Below the pieces are notes generated by a model, which saw nothing but the letters and a program-made list of their open reading frames with translations, was not told the DNA's origin and ran no database searches. Source: Gimesia chilikensis (GTDB taxonomy: Bacteria > Planctomycetota > Planctomycetia > Planctomycetales > Planctomycetaceae). From it: a stretch of 64,000 nt of DNA. How positions within the stretch are numbered: position 1 is the stretch's first letter; each line of letters starts with the position of its first letter. The position numbers were made by a program, and so were the translations under genes. Of this stretch, positions 33,942 through 43,930 are shown one piece after another. Location: positions 372,001 to 436,000 of the forward strand of contig NZ_VTSR01000005.1 of NCBI RefSeq assembly GCF_008329715.1, read 5' to 3'.

Positions 33942-34691
33942 ATGCCCGCTTCTGAAATGAATTCCGTCCCCGCTTCTGCCGCAGAACAGGAAGTCCTGCT
34001 CTCGCTGCAATCGATTTCGAAAACGTACACGACGGGCGATGTGAAAGTACCGGTGCTGCACCATGTGGACCTTGAGATTTATGCGCGGGAATTTCTGGTT
34101 ATCGTCGGTCCGTCCGGTTCGGGAAAGAGCACCCTGCTGAATATCGTGGGAGGCATCGACACGCCGACAGAGGGCGAAGTCTACTTTCAGCAACAGAATG
34201 TCTCCCGTTTTAACGAGCAGCAGCTCACGCGTTATCGTCGCGAAAACATCGGCTTTGTCTTTCAGTTCTACAACCTCGTGCCGACATTGACCGCGCGGGA
34301 GAATGTCATTGTCGCCGCCGACATCAGTGCCGACCCCATGTCCCCCGATGAAGCGCTGGAGCTGGTGGGACTCTCAGACCGCGCCGAGCATTTCCCTGCA
34401 CAGCTTTCGGGGGGCGAACAGCAAAGAGTCGCCATCGCGCGGGCCCTGGTCAAACAGCCGGAACTGTTGCTCTGCGATGAACCGACGGGAGCTCTCGACT
34501 TATCCACAGGACGCAAAATCCTGGGCGTCCTGGCTGACCTGAATCGTGAGCTGGGCAAGACCGTTGTGATCATCACTCATAACTCGGCCATCGGACAGAT
34601 GGCCCGCCGCGTGGTCCGCATCGGCTCAGGCACCATCGCAGAGGCCCGTCCGAATCCGCATCCCATTTCCGCTGAGCAGGTTACCTGGTAA
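33942..34691 (+). CDS. ABC transporter ATPase (MacB/LolD type)
   Basis: The 249-residue ATPase has Walker [10 protein letters not shown] near residue 64, the Q-loop in FVFQFYNL, the signature LSGGEQQR, Walker [13 protein letters not shown] and the H-loop ITHN. The sequence pattern is that of the LolD/MacB/DevA group, which powers tripartite or lipoprotein-type export rather than import. It overlaps the permease gene by one base (TAATG), a sign of coupled translation. A HlyD-type adaptor completes the set, so the unit is an envelope exporter of MacAB or DevBCA type. Substrate unknown. Confidence 0.93.
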   Translation: MPASEMNSVPASAAEQEVLLSLQSISKTYTTGDVKVPVLHHVDLEIYAREFLVIVGPSGSGKSTLLNIVGGIDTPTEGEVYFQQQNVSRFNEQQLTRYRRENIGFVFQFYNLVPTLTARENVIVAADISADPMSPDEALELVGLSDRAEHFPAQLSGGEQQRVAIARALVKQPELLLCDEPTGALDLSTGRKILGVLADLNRELGKTVVIITHNSAIGQMARRVVRIGSGTIAEARPNPHPISAEQVTW

Positions 34692-37075
34692 TGAAAGTGC
34701 TGCACCGGAAATTACTGCGAGAACTACTGGCGGCCCGCGGGGTTCTGATTGCCATCATCAGTATTATCGCGGTCGGCATCGGCTGTTTCATCGCCATGTT
34801 TTCGACCTACGATAATCTCGAGTATTCCCGGCAGAACTACTACCGACTCTGTCACATGGCTGACTTCTCGATCGAACTCAAGAAGGTCCCCCTGGGAGAC
34901 CTGGAGGCGATCGCGCAAACGCCGGGCGTAACCAATGTCCTGCCGCGCATTGTCTTTGAAGTTACCGCCTCACTTGAGGACGTCGAAAAACCTCTCTCCG
35001 GAAAAGCGGTCTCGCTGCCCGAACATGAAAACGCACCGATCAACAGCATCGTCATCAAACAGGGCAGTTACTTCACCGATCAGCGACAGGAAGAGGTCAT
35101 CGTCAACGATGCGTTCGCCCGTGCGCATAACTTGCGGCCCGGTGATCACATTCAGCTGATTCTCAACAACCGTCTGCAGGATCTGCTGATCGTCGGTACC
35201 GCCATCAGCTCGGAATTCGTCTATCTGATCGGTCCTGGCGGGCTCGTGCCAGAACCAGAAAGTTACGGTGTGTTCTACCTGAAACATGACTACGCGGAAG
35301 ATGTTTTCGGATTTGAAGGAGCAGCCAACCAGATCCTGGGACACCTCGCCCCGCAGTACCAGAGCCCTAACCGCGTCCGCCAGATTCTGGATCAGTTGGA
35401 ACTCGAACTGGAAGACTATGGCGTCTTTTCCACGACCCCGCTCTCGCAGCAGTCCTCGCACTGGTTCCTGAAAAATGAGATCGACGGTCTCAAAATCAGC
35501 GCCACTATTCTGCCCACCATCTTTTTGATTGTCGCGGCCCTGGCTTTGAATCTGCTCATGTCACGCATGGCCGAACAGCAGCGAACCGTGGTCGGAACCC
35601 TCAAAGCCCTGGGCTATTCCAATCAGGAGATGTTTCGGCACTTCATTCAGTTTGGTCTGCTGATCGGGGTGGCGGGAGGCATCCTGGGAACCCTGCTGGG
35701 CTACTCCCTGGCCGGAGCCATGACGGCTCAGTATCGCAACTTTTTCGAATTCCCCTCACTGACCAATCAGATGTATCCCCGTGTGATTCTGCTGGGCATG
35801 ATGATCAGCGTCTTCTTTGCGGTGCTGGGAACATTCCGAGGAGTCCGTACTGTCGTGCGTCTCTCACCGGCGGAAGCGATGCGGCCCAAACCGCCGCTAC
35901 GGGCCCGGCGGATTCTATTGGAACGGATTCACGTCTTCTGGCAGGCGCTCGACTTCCGCTGGCAAATGGTACTGCGCGATATCTTCCGGAATCGAACCCG
36001 CACCATTGGCGGACTGCTTTCCGCGACCGTCGGGGCGATGCTGCTGCTGGTTACCTTTTCCATGTACGACTCTGCCTTTGCGCTACTCAACTTTCAATAC
36101 GATAAGCTGCTGCTCAGTGATATCGACCTGACTTTCAAAGACGACCACGACTACTCCGCGTATTTCGAAGCCCAACAGATCCAGGGAGTCGATTATGCAG
36201 AACCGCTGTTCCAGGTTGGCTGCACCCTGCAAAACGGCATCCACGAAAAGAAAACCGGCATCACCGGCATTCTGCGTGACGCGCGTCTGACCATTCCCCG
36301 CGATACCGAGGGGAACCGGGTTGAAGTCCCCCCTACCGGTTTACTGGTCACACGCAAACTGGCCGACATTCTGCACATCCAGGCGGGAGACTCGATCCGC
36401 ATGATTCCCGTTTCCGGCGATCGCAATCCCCGCCAGGTCCCCGTCATGAAAATCATTGACAGTTACCTGGGGCTGACCGTTTACGCTGACTTCCATTACC
36501 TGAACCGTTTGATGGGCGAAGCCGATTCGCTGACCAGCGTGCAGCTCAAAACGAATCCCCGACCGGAAGTGACGCGGAAAATCTATCGACAACTGAAACA
36601 GGTCCCGGCGATACAGACGGTAAATTCCATCCGCGATCAGAAAGACAAACTGCAGGAAGTACTCGTCGACCAGATGATCGTGATGATTGTCGTGGTGATC
36701 GTCTTCTCCTGCCTGATTTTTTTCGGCAGCATTCTCAATGCGTCGCTGATTTCGCTTTCCGAACGTCAACAGGAAATCGCCACGCTGCGGGTACTGGGAT
36801 ACACTCCCGGCGAAGTCGGCTCGATCTTCCTCCGCGAAAGTTTCTCTGTTAATCTGCCCGGCATCCTGCTGGGGCTGCCTGCCGGTTACTGGGCTTCCAA
36901 AGGCATTAACATCGCCTACGATACCGAACTGTTCCGCATGCCATTTACCATCTACATGCTGAGCTGGGTAATGACGGTCGTCCTGGGCATCCTGTTTACA
37001 CTGATCTCACACTGGCCGGTCCAGAAAACCATTCAGAAAATGGACTGGCTCCAGGCGTTGAATGTAAAGGAATAA
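34691..37075 (+). CDS. FtsX/MacB-type ABC permease with two FtsX domains
   Basis: The 794-residue permease has eight predicted membrane helices: one near residues 11-35, three around 270-390, one near 437-460, and three in the C-terminal 130 residues. Large extracytoplasmic domains lie after the first and fifth. Two FtsX domains are evident (GTLKALGYSNQEMFRHF and ATLRVLGYTPGEVGSIF both match the coupling-helix pattern). The duplicated arrangement is like LolCE-type fused or DevC-type large permeases. It lies between the ATPase and the adaptor gene. Confidence 0.92.
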   Translation: MKVLHRKLLRELLAARGVLIAIISIIAVGIGCFIAMFSTYDNLEYSRQNYYRLCHMADFSIELKKVPLGDLEAIAQTPGVTNVLPRIVFEVTASLEDVEKPLSGKAVSLPEHENAPINSIVIKQGSYFTDQRQEEVIVNDAFARAHNLRPGDHIQLILNNRLQDLLIVGTAISSEFVYLIGPGGLVPEPESYGVFYLKHDYAEDVFGFEGAANQILGHLAPQYQSPNRVRQILDQLELELEDYGVFSTTPLSQQSSHWFLKNEIDGLKISATILPTIFLIVAALALNLLMSRMAEQQRTVVGTLKALGYSNQEMFRHFIQFGLLIGVAGGILGTLLGYSLAGAMTAQYRNFFEFPSLTNQMYPRVILLGMMISVFFAVLGTFRGVRTVVRLSPAEAMRPKPPLRARRILLERIHVFWQALDFRWQMVLRDIFRNRTRTIGGLLSATVGAMLLLVTFSMYDSAFALLNFQYDKLLLSDIDLTFKDDHDYSAYFEAQQIQGVDYAEPLFQVGCTLQNGIHEKKTGITGILRDARLTIPRDTEGNRVEVPPTGLLVTRKLADILHIQAGDSIRMIPVSGDRNPRQVPVMKIIDSYLGLTVYADFHYLNRLMGEADSLTSVQLKTNPRPEVTRKIYRQLKQVPAIQTVNSIRDQKDKLQEVLVDQMIVMIVVVIVFSCLIFFGSILNASLISLSERQQEIATLRVLGYTPGEVGSIFLRESFSVNLPGILLGLPAGYWASKGINIAYDTELFRMPFTIYMLSWVMTVVLGILFTLISHWPVQKTIQKMDWLQALNVKE

Positions 37076-37077
37076 CC

Positions 37078-38457
37078 ATGTCCCGAAAATCCATCCTGAT
37101 CACAGTCGGCCTGCTGGCGGTGCTGGGTTTGTATTATCTTTTCAGCGAAGCGCCGCAACCGGTGGATGTCACAGCCGCGGAGACAGGCACCGTCAAGGCG
37201 TTCATCGAAGAACGCGCCAAGACCAGCCTGCCTCGCATCTACCGCATCGCCATGCCGCTCAACGGGCGGGTGATGCCCATTACCGTACAGGAAGATGAAC
37301 AGGTCACCCAGGGACAGGTCATCGCGGAGATGGATACATCCGACCTGGATGCCGAAGTCGCGAAAGCCCGCTACCGCGTGGAACAGTATGCCCGCAAAAT
37401 CATCGAACAGTCCGACAATCGCCTGGAAGACAACTCGCTCGACCAGTTCGATGAGTTCCTCAAATCGATGAATCTCACCGTCGAAGCCGCCAGCAAACAG
37501 CAGGATGCCAGTAAAGCCAAATGGACTTACGCGCGGGACGAGTACGATCGCAAGTATCAGCTGTTTCAAAAGAACGCACTGTCGGCCAGTGAACTCAGTG
37601 AAGCAGACCTGTTCAAAAAACAGAGTGAAATCGATTACCAGAAAGACATTCTCACCTGGCGGGCCCTGCAGGCCATTCAAAGTGCGATGCAGATTGGCAA
37701 AATTTCGATTCAGAAATACAAAGAGAAGAAAGTCCTCTCCGAAGCAGTCCTGCAGGAAGAGAAGAAAGAAGCAGAGTCTCAGCTTGAGCAGTTACAGCGC
37801 GACCGCAACCGGGCCACGATGCGGAGCCCCATCGATGGAACCGTGCTGGCGAAACACTTCTCCAACGAGCGTACGCTGCCCGCCGGCGAAATCCTGCTCG
37901 AGCTCGGTCAGCTGGATGATCTCGAAGTCGAAGCCGATGTCCTCTCTCAATACGTGGGCAACATCCACGTCGGTTCGCCCGTCGATATCGAAGGTCCCGC
38001 CATCGGTCCTGATCCCGTGCAGGGAAAGGTCAAACGGATCTACCCCAAGGGCTTTACCAAGATTTCTTCGCTGGGCGTCGAGCAGCAGCGAGTGAAGGTC
38101 ATCATCGGCTTTGACCGCAACATCTTCAAACAGCTGCAACAGCAGCAGCGGACTCTGGGCACCGACTTTCGGGTGCGGGTGAAAATCTATACGGACATCA
38201 AACCGGATGTGGTCAAGGTTTCCCGCTCGACACTGTTCCGCAACGGATCAGGTCAGTGGCAGGCCTACGTGGTTCGTAATAACCGTACGGTGCTTGTCGA
38301 TGTTGAACCGGGGGTGATGAACGATTTCGAAGCAGAGATCAAAACGGGAATCAAAGCCGGCGATCGACTGATCGTCGCCCCCAGCATGAATCTGACTTCG
38401 GGACAGTCAGTGGAACCGCACCTGATTAAGAACCTGGAGCGGCCCCCGGCCGACTGA
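37078..38457 (+). CDS. HlyD/MacA-type periplasmic adaptor
   Basis: The 459-residue protein has one membrane helix at about residues 6-22, then the lipoyl-half motif GRVMPITVQEDEQVTQGQVIAEMD (key: VTQGQVIAEMD), a long coiled-coil hairpin (about 100-245), the second lipoyl half with RSPIDGTVLAKH, and a beta-barrel with LEVEADVLSQYV. This is the adaptor of a tripartite exporter, linking the inner-membrane pump to the outer membrane. It begins two bases after the permease stop. No outer-membrane TolC-like gene is in the window. It is convergent with hsp20, five bases apart. Confidence 0.92.
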   Translation: MSRKSILITVGLLAVLGLYYLFSEAPQPVDVTAAETGTVKAFIEERAKTSLPRIYRIAMPLNGRVMPITVQEDEQVTQGQVIAEMDTSDLDAEVAKARYRVEQYARKIIEQSDNRLEDNSLDQFDEFLKSMNLTVEAASKQQDASKAKWTYARDEYDRKYQLFQKNALSASELSEADLFKKQSEIDYQKDILTWRALQAIQSAMQIGKISIQKYKEKKVLSEAVLQEEKKEAESQLEQLQRDRNRATMRSPIDGTVLAKHFSNERTLPAGEILLELGQLDDLEVEADVLSQYVGNIHVGSPVDIEGPAIGPDPVQGKVKRIYPKGFTKISSLGVEQQRVKVIIGFDRNIFKQLQQQQRTLGTDFRVRVKIYTDIKPDVVKVSRSTLFRNGSGQWQAYVVRNNRTVLVDVEPGVMNDFEAEIKTGIKAGDRLIVAPSMNLTSGQSVEPHLIKNLERPPAD

Positions 38458-38462
38458 CCTGT

Positions 38463-39101
38463 TTAGAAGCTGGTGCCGGATGCACTGTTGATCGGAATCT
38501 GCCGTGGCTTTTCTGTCGAAGCCTTATCCAACTGGATGCTCAGAATTCCGTTTTGCACGGAGGCGGATACCTTATCCGGATCGACGGCAACAGGCATGGG
38601 TACCGAACGTCGGAATTGACCGGAAGGACGCTCACTCATCCGCACGGTCTGACCGGCGGTGGTTGTCGTTCCAGTGCTGCGGGTACCAGTCACGGTCAGC
38701 ATATTGCCGGCCAGCGTGATATTGATCTCTTCGGCAGTGACACCGGGCAGATCAATATAGACCTGAACCTGCTCTTCCAGTTCCATCAGATCGACACGGG
38801 GAACCCAGACAGGGTCGTTACCAAACAGGCCCAGTCGATCCAGGGCCCGTTCTCCCTGCTCGACAGCGACACCCAGCAGCTTATCGAATTCGGTGCGCAG
38901 CCGTTCGATGGAATTCGGAATGCCCGTAGAGTCAGATCGCTTACCTTCGGTTGATTCCTGCGATTCCGACTGGCTGGATTCGGACTGTGCTGATTCTGAA
39001 TAGGTAGAGTCGGCCTGTTCGGCCTGGTTCTGTTCCGTGGATGCTTCTTCGGTATGAATATAAACGGGATCCGGCTGGCCCGGTTGATCGGCAGATGACA
39101 T
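38463..39101 (-). CDS. Small heat shock protein (Hsp20 family)
   Basis: Hsp20 proteins hold unfolding proteins in an ATP-independent way. The 212-residue protein has an unusual N-terminal region (about residues 15-60) very rich in Ser, Glu and Gln, then the alpha-crystallin domain (about 95-195) with VQVYIDLPGVTAEEINI and the NGILSIQL motif near the end. The C-terminal IXI-like tail reads PRQIPINSASG. The acidic, disordered leader is longer than in common 140-160 residue Hsp20s. A good GAGGAG sequence precedes the ATG. No convincing HrcA or sigma-32 site was found. Confidence 0.92.
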   Translation of the reverse strand: MSSADQPGQPDPVYIHTEEASTEQNQAEQADSTYSESAQSESSQSESQESTEGKRSDSTGIPNSIERLRTEFDKLLGVAVEQGERALDRLGLFGNDPVWVPRVDLMELEEQVQVYIDLPGVTAEEINITLAGNMLTVTGTRSTGTTTTAGQTVRMSERPSGQFRRSVPMPVAVDPDKVSASVQNGILSIQLDKASTEKPRQIPINSASGTSF

Positions 39102-39310
39102 GCTAAACTCCTCTTCCGAGTGCGACTTACGCCGCTCTCATTTCAAATGTGATGTTCCACAAAAGCGCTTCCCCTGCGGGTGGAATCCACTTTTGACTGT
39201 ATTGTCTCACATCTGATTCGAACTGCCAGTAAAAATCTTGAAAATTACCGGCGGATTTTATGAGGGAGCTGTCATTGACTGACGATAGTAAGCCGATTGA
39301 AGCGATCAGA

Positions 39311-39562
39311 CTATTTCGCGCCGGAGGTCAGACTGGTGTCTTCTTCCTCGACAGCACAGGAGCCGGCGGCCGTCGCGTGGTCGTGCTCTTTCATCTTGTC
39401 ACCAACAGAGCAACCACCGCACTGGGAGCAGCCTTCGGCTCCTTCGATGTTGTTCAGACCGCCACATGAGCCTTTGATACACCGGTTGCTGAAGATCACA
39501 CCAACGGCCATCCCCGCGAAGGCCAGGGCAAAGATTGCCAGAGCAAACAGGACTGTTGACAT
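39311..39562 (-). CDS. nqrM: Na+-NQR maturation protein NqrM
   Basis: The 83-residue protein has one N-terminal membrane helix (about 3-24) followed by IKGSCGGL, the hallmark of NqrM (former DUF539), with Cys28, Cys33, Cys45, Cys48, Cys51 and Cys69. NqrM is needed to assemble Na+-NQR, probably by supplying iron to the cysteine site formed by NqrD and NqrE. The gene lies two bases after apbE at the end of the nqr operon, which supports the call. The Cys- and Gly-rich middle (CSQCGGC) is denser in Cys than in Vibrio NqrM. Confidence 0.9.
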   Translation of the reverse strand: MSTVLFALAIFALAFAGMAVGVIFSNRCIKGSCGGLNNIEGAEGCSQCGGCSVGDKMKEHDHATAAGSCAVEEEDTSLTSGAK

Positions 39563-39564
39563 AA

Positions 39565-40635
39565 TTACTGCTCCTCACCGAACTGCTTCTGCCAGGCAGG
39601 CGAGAAGCGTTCTGTAAAACCGGCGTCTGTTTTCACGATAAAATAAGCGGCGATGTCCCGCTCTTGTACCCAATTATACCCCTCAGCGGGGCCTAATACC
39701 ATCAGGCATGTCGCGATCGCGTCGCAATTCATGCAGGTTTCCCCCACCACGGTCACCGAAGCGAGCCCATGAGTCGCTGGTCGCCCGGTACGGGGATCTA
39801 TGGTATGTGAATAGCTGACGCCATCCACTTCAAAAAAATTACGATAATTGCCCGATGTCGCCATCGACAGATTGGACAGGGGTACAATCTTCTGCACCAC
39901 CCGGGTTTCACTCACCGGCTTTTCGATGCCTACCTTCCAGGCTTCGCCGCGCTGATTGATGCCCCGGGCCCGCATCTCGCCACCGATTTCCACCAGGTAA
40001 TTTTCGATACCACGAGACTCGATGAGTTCGGCAACCGCATCGACGCCATAGCCTTTTGCAATAGCCGACAGATCGACGTACACGTCGGGGATCAGTTTCT
40101 TCAGTGCCGCAGGTGACTCCTGCACCTGGATATGATGATAACCCACCTTCTTGCGGGCCGCTTCTATCTTCTCGTCTGCAGGCAGCGTCTTCTTGCCGGG
40201 ATCCGGACCGAAGTGCCACAGGTTGACCAGTGGGCCGACGGTCATATCGAAGGCCCCGTCGCTGTCTTCACTCAACTTAAGACCGGCAGCGACGACTTTG
40301 ACCACGGCAGGTGCTACGGGTAACCATTGATCGGGTTCCGCCTGGTTGAACAGGGACAGTTCCGAATCTTTGATGTAGGTCGACATCTCCTGGTTGATTT
40401 CCACGAGCAGCTGATCGATATCCTGTTTCAGCTGCCCGGTATCAACCTGTTCTGCTGCAGGGGAACAGACCGTAATGTGATAGGTCGTTCCCATCGTCGG
40501 CCCCTCGATCTGCTGCTTCTGTAATGCAGCAGAATCGGAGCCTGATTCATCGTTCCGGCATCCCGTGACCTGCAGGCAATACAGCAGCAGAGCGAGAGTC
40601 CAGAACCACGCGGATTGTCTGTTAACCGAAGTCAT
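39565..40635 (-). CDS. apbE: FAD:protein FMN transferase ApbE
   Basis: ApbE attaches FMN to a threonine in NqrB and NqrC (motif SGAT) using FAD as donor. The 356-residue form from ATG at 40635 has a lipoprotein signal (hydrophobic [12 protein letters not shown] then Cys), so it acts at the outer face of the inner membrane. Motifs seen are [12 protein letters not shown], the [16 protein letters not shown] stretch, [11 protein letters not shown] (here [12 protein letters not shown]) and [20 protein letters not shown]. It overlaps nqrF by 14 bases; a longer frame upstream would lengthen the overlap and lacks support. Confidence 0.95.
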   Translation of the reverse strand: MTSVNRQSAWFWTLALLLYCLQVTGCRNDESGSDSAALQKQQIEGPTMGTTYHITVCSPAAEQVDTGQLKQDIDQLLVEINQEMSTYIKDSELSLFNQAEPDQWLPVAPAVVKVVAAGLKLSEDSDGAFDMTVGPLVNLWHFGPDPGKKTLPADEKIEAARKKVGYHHIQVQESPAALKKLIPDVYVDLSAIAKGYGVDAVAELIESRGIENYLVEIGGEMRARGINQRGEAWKVGIEKPVSETRVVQKIVPLSNLSMATSGNYRNFFEVDGVSYSHTIDPRTGRPATHGLASVTVVGETCMNCDAIATCLMVLGPAEGYNWVQERDIAAYFIVKTDAGFTERFSPAWQKQFGEEQ

Positions 40636-41845
40636 CGTAGCGGACGTTCTCAGGTTCAACTCCCAGATCATCCAGCATGTTACGTACGGCGGACAACATC
40701 ATTGGCGGACCACAGATGTAGTACTCACAATCTTCCGGAGCAGGATGCTTACTCAGATATTCGTCCAGCAGCACCTGGTGGATGAAGCCCTGCAGACCGG
40801 TCCAGTTATCTTCCGGCATCGGATCTGAAAGCGCGATATGCATCTTGAAGTTCGGGAAGTCCTGTTCGATCGCCCGGAATTCATCTTCGTAGAACATTTC
40901 ACGCATACTGCGGGCACCGTACCAGTAAGAGACCTTCCGGTTGGTTTTGCGTTCTTTGAAGAGTTCGTAGATGTGAGATCGCAGGGGAGCCATACCGGCA
41001 CCACCACCGATGTAGATCATTTCCGCATCGGTTTCCTGGATGAAGAACTCACCGTAAGGACCGGAGATAGTAACTTCATCACCCGGTTTCAGATTGAAGA
41101 TGTAGGAGGACATCTTCCCGGGAGGAGTGCCATCCGGTGCACGTGGCGGAGGTGAAGCCACACGCACGTTAAGCATGATGATTCCTTTTTCGCCTGGATA
41201 GTTGGCCATCGAGTAAGCACGGATGACCGGCTCTTCGACTTTGGACTCAAACCGCCAGAGATCGAACTTGTCCCAGTCTTCTTTATACTCGTCAGGAATA
41301 TCGAATTCGCTGTATTTGATATGGTGCGGCGGAGCTTCGATCTGAATGTATCCACCCGGCTTGAAGTTCACGTCTTCGCCGACAGGCAGTTCCAGAACGA
41401 GCTCTTTAATGAAGGTCGCCACGTTGTCGTTGGACTTGACCTTACACTGCCATTTCTTGGTTTCGAAGACTTCGGGTGGTACTTCGATGTCCATGTCGGT
41501 TTTGACCGGCACCTGACAGGAAAGTCGGCAGCCTTCGCGGACTTCGCGGTTGTTAAAGTGAGAGCGTTCGGTCGGCAGGATATCGCCGCCGCCCTGGAGC
41601 ACGCGAACTTCACATTGAGCACAGGTTCCCCCGCCACCACAGGCAGATGAAACGAAAATCTGATTCTCGGCGAGAGCGCCCAGCAGTTTCCCGCCCACGG
41701 GAACTTCGATTTTCTTCTGCTCGTTCACAGTAATTGTGACGTTACCGGAGGCAACCAGTTTTGATTTCGCGACCAGAATGATGGCGACCAGGGCCAGCAC
41801 AATGCCCGTGAACATCACCACGCCTAACAGAATTTCTATACCCAT
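40622..41845 (-). CDS. nqrF: Na+-translocating NADH:quinone reductase subunit F
   Basis: NqrF is the NADH-oxidising entry subunit. The 407-residue protein has an N-terminal membrane helix (2-25), a [2Fe-2S] domain with Cys69, Cys75, Cys78 and Cys110 (the same spacing as in Vibrio), an FAD domain with [11 protein letters not shown], and an NADH domain with [12 protein letters not shown] and a C-terminal aromatic stretch. All cofactor motifs are intact. It lies 43 bases after nqrE. Confidence 0.97.
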   Translation of the reverse strand: MGIEILLGVVMFTGIVLALVAIILVAKSKLVASGNVTITVNEQKKIEVPVGGKLLGALAENQIFVSSACGGGGTCAQCEVRVLQGGGDILPTERSHFNNREVREGCRLSCQVPVKTDMDIEVPPEVFETKKWQCKVKSNDNVATFIKELVLELPVGEDVNFKPGGYIQIEAPPHHIKYSEFDIPDEYKEDWDKFDLWRFESKVEEPVIRAYSMANYPGEKGIIMLNVRVASPPPRAPDGTPPGKMSSYIFNLKPGDEVTISGPYGEFFIQETDAEMIYIGGGAGMAPLRSHIYELFKERKTNRKVSYWYGARSMREMFYEDEFRAIEQDFPNFKMHIALSDPMPEDNWTGLQGFIHQVLLDEYLSKHPAPEDCEYYICGPPMMLSAVRNMLDDLGVEPENVRYDDFG

Positions 41846-41888
41846 GATTAAACTTTAACCGCTCAATAAATTAGGAAAATGTTAAGTC

Positions 41889-42500
41889 TCAGAGCTGGAT
41901 ACCGGAGAAAGCCATGAAGGCCATCGCCATCAGTCCAACGGTAATAAAGGTGATGCCCAGACCGCGTAATCCCGGTGGAACGTCACTGTATTTCATTTTC
42001 TCCCGCACACCCGCCAGTGCCAGAATCGCCAGTGCCCAGCCGACACCGGAACCAAAACCGAAGACGCAGCTTTCGGGGAAGTTGTAGTCGCGTTCCACCA
42101 TAAACAGGGTTCCCCCCAAGATCGCACAGTTCACGGTAATCAGCGGCAGGAAGATCCCCAGCGAGTTGTAGAGAGCGGGAACGAACCGGTCGAGGGTCAT
42201 TTCCAGGATCTGCACCATCGCCGCAATCACGCCGATGTAACAGATCAGACCGACGAAGGTCAGGTCGACATTGGGATAACCGGCCCAGGCCAGTGCGCCC
42301 TTTTTCAACAGATGCTGATAGATGATGTTATTGACGGGAACGGTAATCGTCTGAATGACGACCACAGCGATCCCCAGACCGAAGGCGGTCTTCACATTCT
42401 TGGAAACGGCCAGAAAGGTACACATTCCCAGGAAGAAGGCCAGTGCCAGGTTTTCGACGAACAGACACTTGATAAACAGGCTCAGATAATGCTCTAACAT
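41889..42500 (-). CDS. nqrE: Na+-translocating NADH:quinone reductase subunit E
   Basis: NqrE is an integral membrane subunit with six helices that, with NqrD, holds an iron site between cysteines in the membrane core. The 203-residue product starts [33 protein letters not shown] (key [14 protein letters not shown]) and contains the second half-repeat with [19 protein letters not shown]. Length matches the family. It starts one base after the nqrD stop. Confidence 0.97.
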   Translation of the reverse strand: MLEHYLSLFIKCLFVENLALAFFLGMCTFLAVSKNVKTAFGLGIAVVVIQTITVPVNNIIYQHLLKKGALAWAGYPNVDLTFVGLICYIGVIAAMVQILEMTLDRFVPALYNSLGIFLPLITVNCAILGGTLFMVERDYNFPESCVFGFGSGVGWALAILALAGVREKMKYSDVPPGLRGLGITFITVGLMAMAFMAFSGIQL

Positions 42501-42501
42501 T

Positions 42502-43125
42502 TTATGCTTCCTCCACCTGATCGGTCTTCCAGGCTCTTAAAGCCCAGATGGTGAAACCGATAATAAAGAACGCGCTGGGAGGTAATAACATCAGGCCATT
42601 GGCATCATACCAGCCACCCTCGCGACTCAGTTTCAAAATGGTAACTCCAAACAGGCTGCCGGATCCGAACAGTTCCCGGAAGAAGGCAACCAGCATCAGG
42701 ACTGCACTGTAACCCAGCCCGTTTCCAATTCCGTCCAGGAAGCTGATGCCAGGCTCGTTTTTCATCGCGAACCCTTCGGCACGACCCATCACGATACAGT
42801 TGGTAATAATCAGTCCCACGAACACGGACAGCTGCTTGCTGATTCCGAAGGCGAAGGCCTTGAGGAACTGATCGACCAGAATCACAAGTGAGGCGATGAT
42901 CGTCATCTGCACGATAATGCGGATACTGCCGGGAATCTGCAGACGGATCGAAGCGACTGCGGCGTTCGAGCAGGCGGTCACCAGGGTTACCGCGATACTC
43001 ATCACGAGTGCGGTCTCCATCTTGGTTGTTACCGCCAGAGCGGAACAGATCCCGAGAATCTGCAACGCAATCGGGTTGTTATTAAAAATCGGTCCGGTCA
43101 GAACCTCTTTTTGTCGTGAATTCAT
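42502..43125 (-). CDS. nqrD: Na+-translocating NADH:quinone reductase subunit D
   Basis: NqrD pairs with NqrE in a pseudo-symmetric membrane core of six helices each. The 207-residue product shows [25 protein letters not shown] (key LGICSALAV) and [20 protein letters not shown], the conserved regions of the family. The Cys of the first stretch is the likely iron ligand. It starts one base after nqrC ends. Confidence 0.97.
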   Translation of the reverse strand: MNSRQKEVLTGPIFNNNPIALQILGICSALAVTTKMETALVMSIAVTLVTACSNAAVASIRLQIPGSIRIIVQMTIIASLVILVDQFLKAFAFGISKQLSVFVGLIITNCIVMGRAEGFAMKNEPGISFLDGIGNGLGYSAVLMLVAFFRELFGSGSLFGVTILKLSREGGWYDANGLMLLPPSAFFIIGFTIWALRAWKTDQVEEA

Positions 43126-43126
43126 G

Positions 43127-43930
43127 TTACTTTCCCTCCTTTTCCCGAACCTGTTCGAGATAAGGCTTAAATCCTAGGTCACCCAGCCAGAAATCCAGCA
43201 GGTGGGTTACGCCGCGAGAGGTAATGGTGGCTCCCGAGAGGCCGTCCACTTCATGTTCCGCATTGGGGGACTCTGGATTGACACTCCCCTTAATGACTTC
43301 GATATCGGGCTGGAAGTCTTTGTTGTAGACTTCTTTGCCTTTCCACTGTGCCTTCCACTTAGGGTTATCAACTTCACCACCCAGCCCGGGTGTTTCCCCC
43401 TGTTCGTAGAAGGTCAAACCCTGCACGGTGGTCAGGTCGGTCTGCAGAGCCAGGAAGCCCCACATGGTAGACCAGAGACCTTTGCCGCGGACGGGCAGAA
43501 CATACTGAGTCAACTGACCATTCTCATCGTTGATCAGGTAGACCCAGGAATAGTTTTCGCGACGTTTGATCCCGGCGATGTCTTTGCTGGGCTCGATTGC
43601 CGTGCTCAGTTTGGGATTGTCGATTGCCGCCTTCTGGTCGTATTCCGCAGGATTGGGGAACAGTTCCTTGTCGTCGGTTACGACTTTACCTGAGTCGAGA
43701 TCAACGATAATCCCCTCAACCCGCTCGTCATAAATCTTCATGACGTTCTTCGCGTCATCACCTGGTTGGATCAGGCCCGCCACGGAGAGGATGTTCTTTT
43801 TACGTTCGATCTCTTTATTCAGTTCCTGCTTGCTGCGCAATCCGACCGCAGCCCCGGAAACCAGAATCGAGCAGACCACACACAACGTGGCCGATACGAT
43901 AAATGTGAAACCTATTGAATCACGCGACAT
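43127..43930 (-). CDS. nqrC: Na+-translocating NADH:quinone reductase subunit C
   Basis: NqrC carries a covalent FMN and moves electrons on the outer face of the membrane. The ATG at 43930 gives [19 protein letters not shown], with a helix near residues 8-30 as in relatives, and an AGAAGG sequence upstream; a longer frame to 43978 would start with TTG. The flavinylation motif SGAT lies around residues 232-235. At 267 residues it is of normal length. It overlaps nqrB by 11 bases. Confidence 0.95.
   Translation of the reverse strand: MSRDSIGFTFIVSATLCVVCSILVSGAAVGLRSKQELNKEIERKKNILSVAGLIQPGDDAKNVMKIYDERVEGIIVDLDSGKVVTDDKELFPNPAEYDQKAAIDNPKLSTAIEPSKDIAGIKRRENYSWVYLINDENGQLTQYVLPVRGKGLWSTMWGFLALQTDLTTVQGLTFYEQGETPGLGGEVDNPKWKAQWKGKEVYNKDFQPDIEVIKGSVNPESPNAEHEVDGLSGATITSRGVTHLLDFWLGDLGFKPYLEQVREKEGK

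Noticed and set aside
39100..39135. CIRCE-like sequence upstream of hsp20
   Set aside because: One GAGTGC half site is present, but the other half is poor and the spacing is 7 instead of 9 bases.
39260..39469. A 69-codon plus-strand open frame near nqrM
   Set aside because: It is largely antisense to nqrM, which has clear family motifs and operon context.
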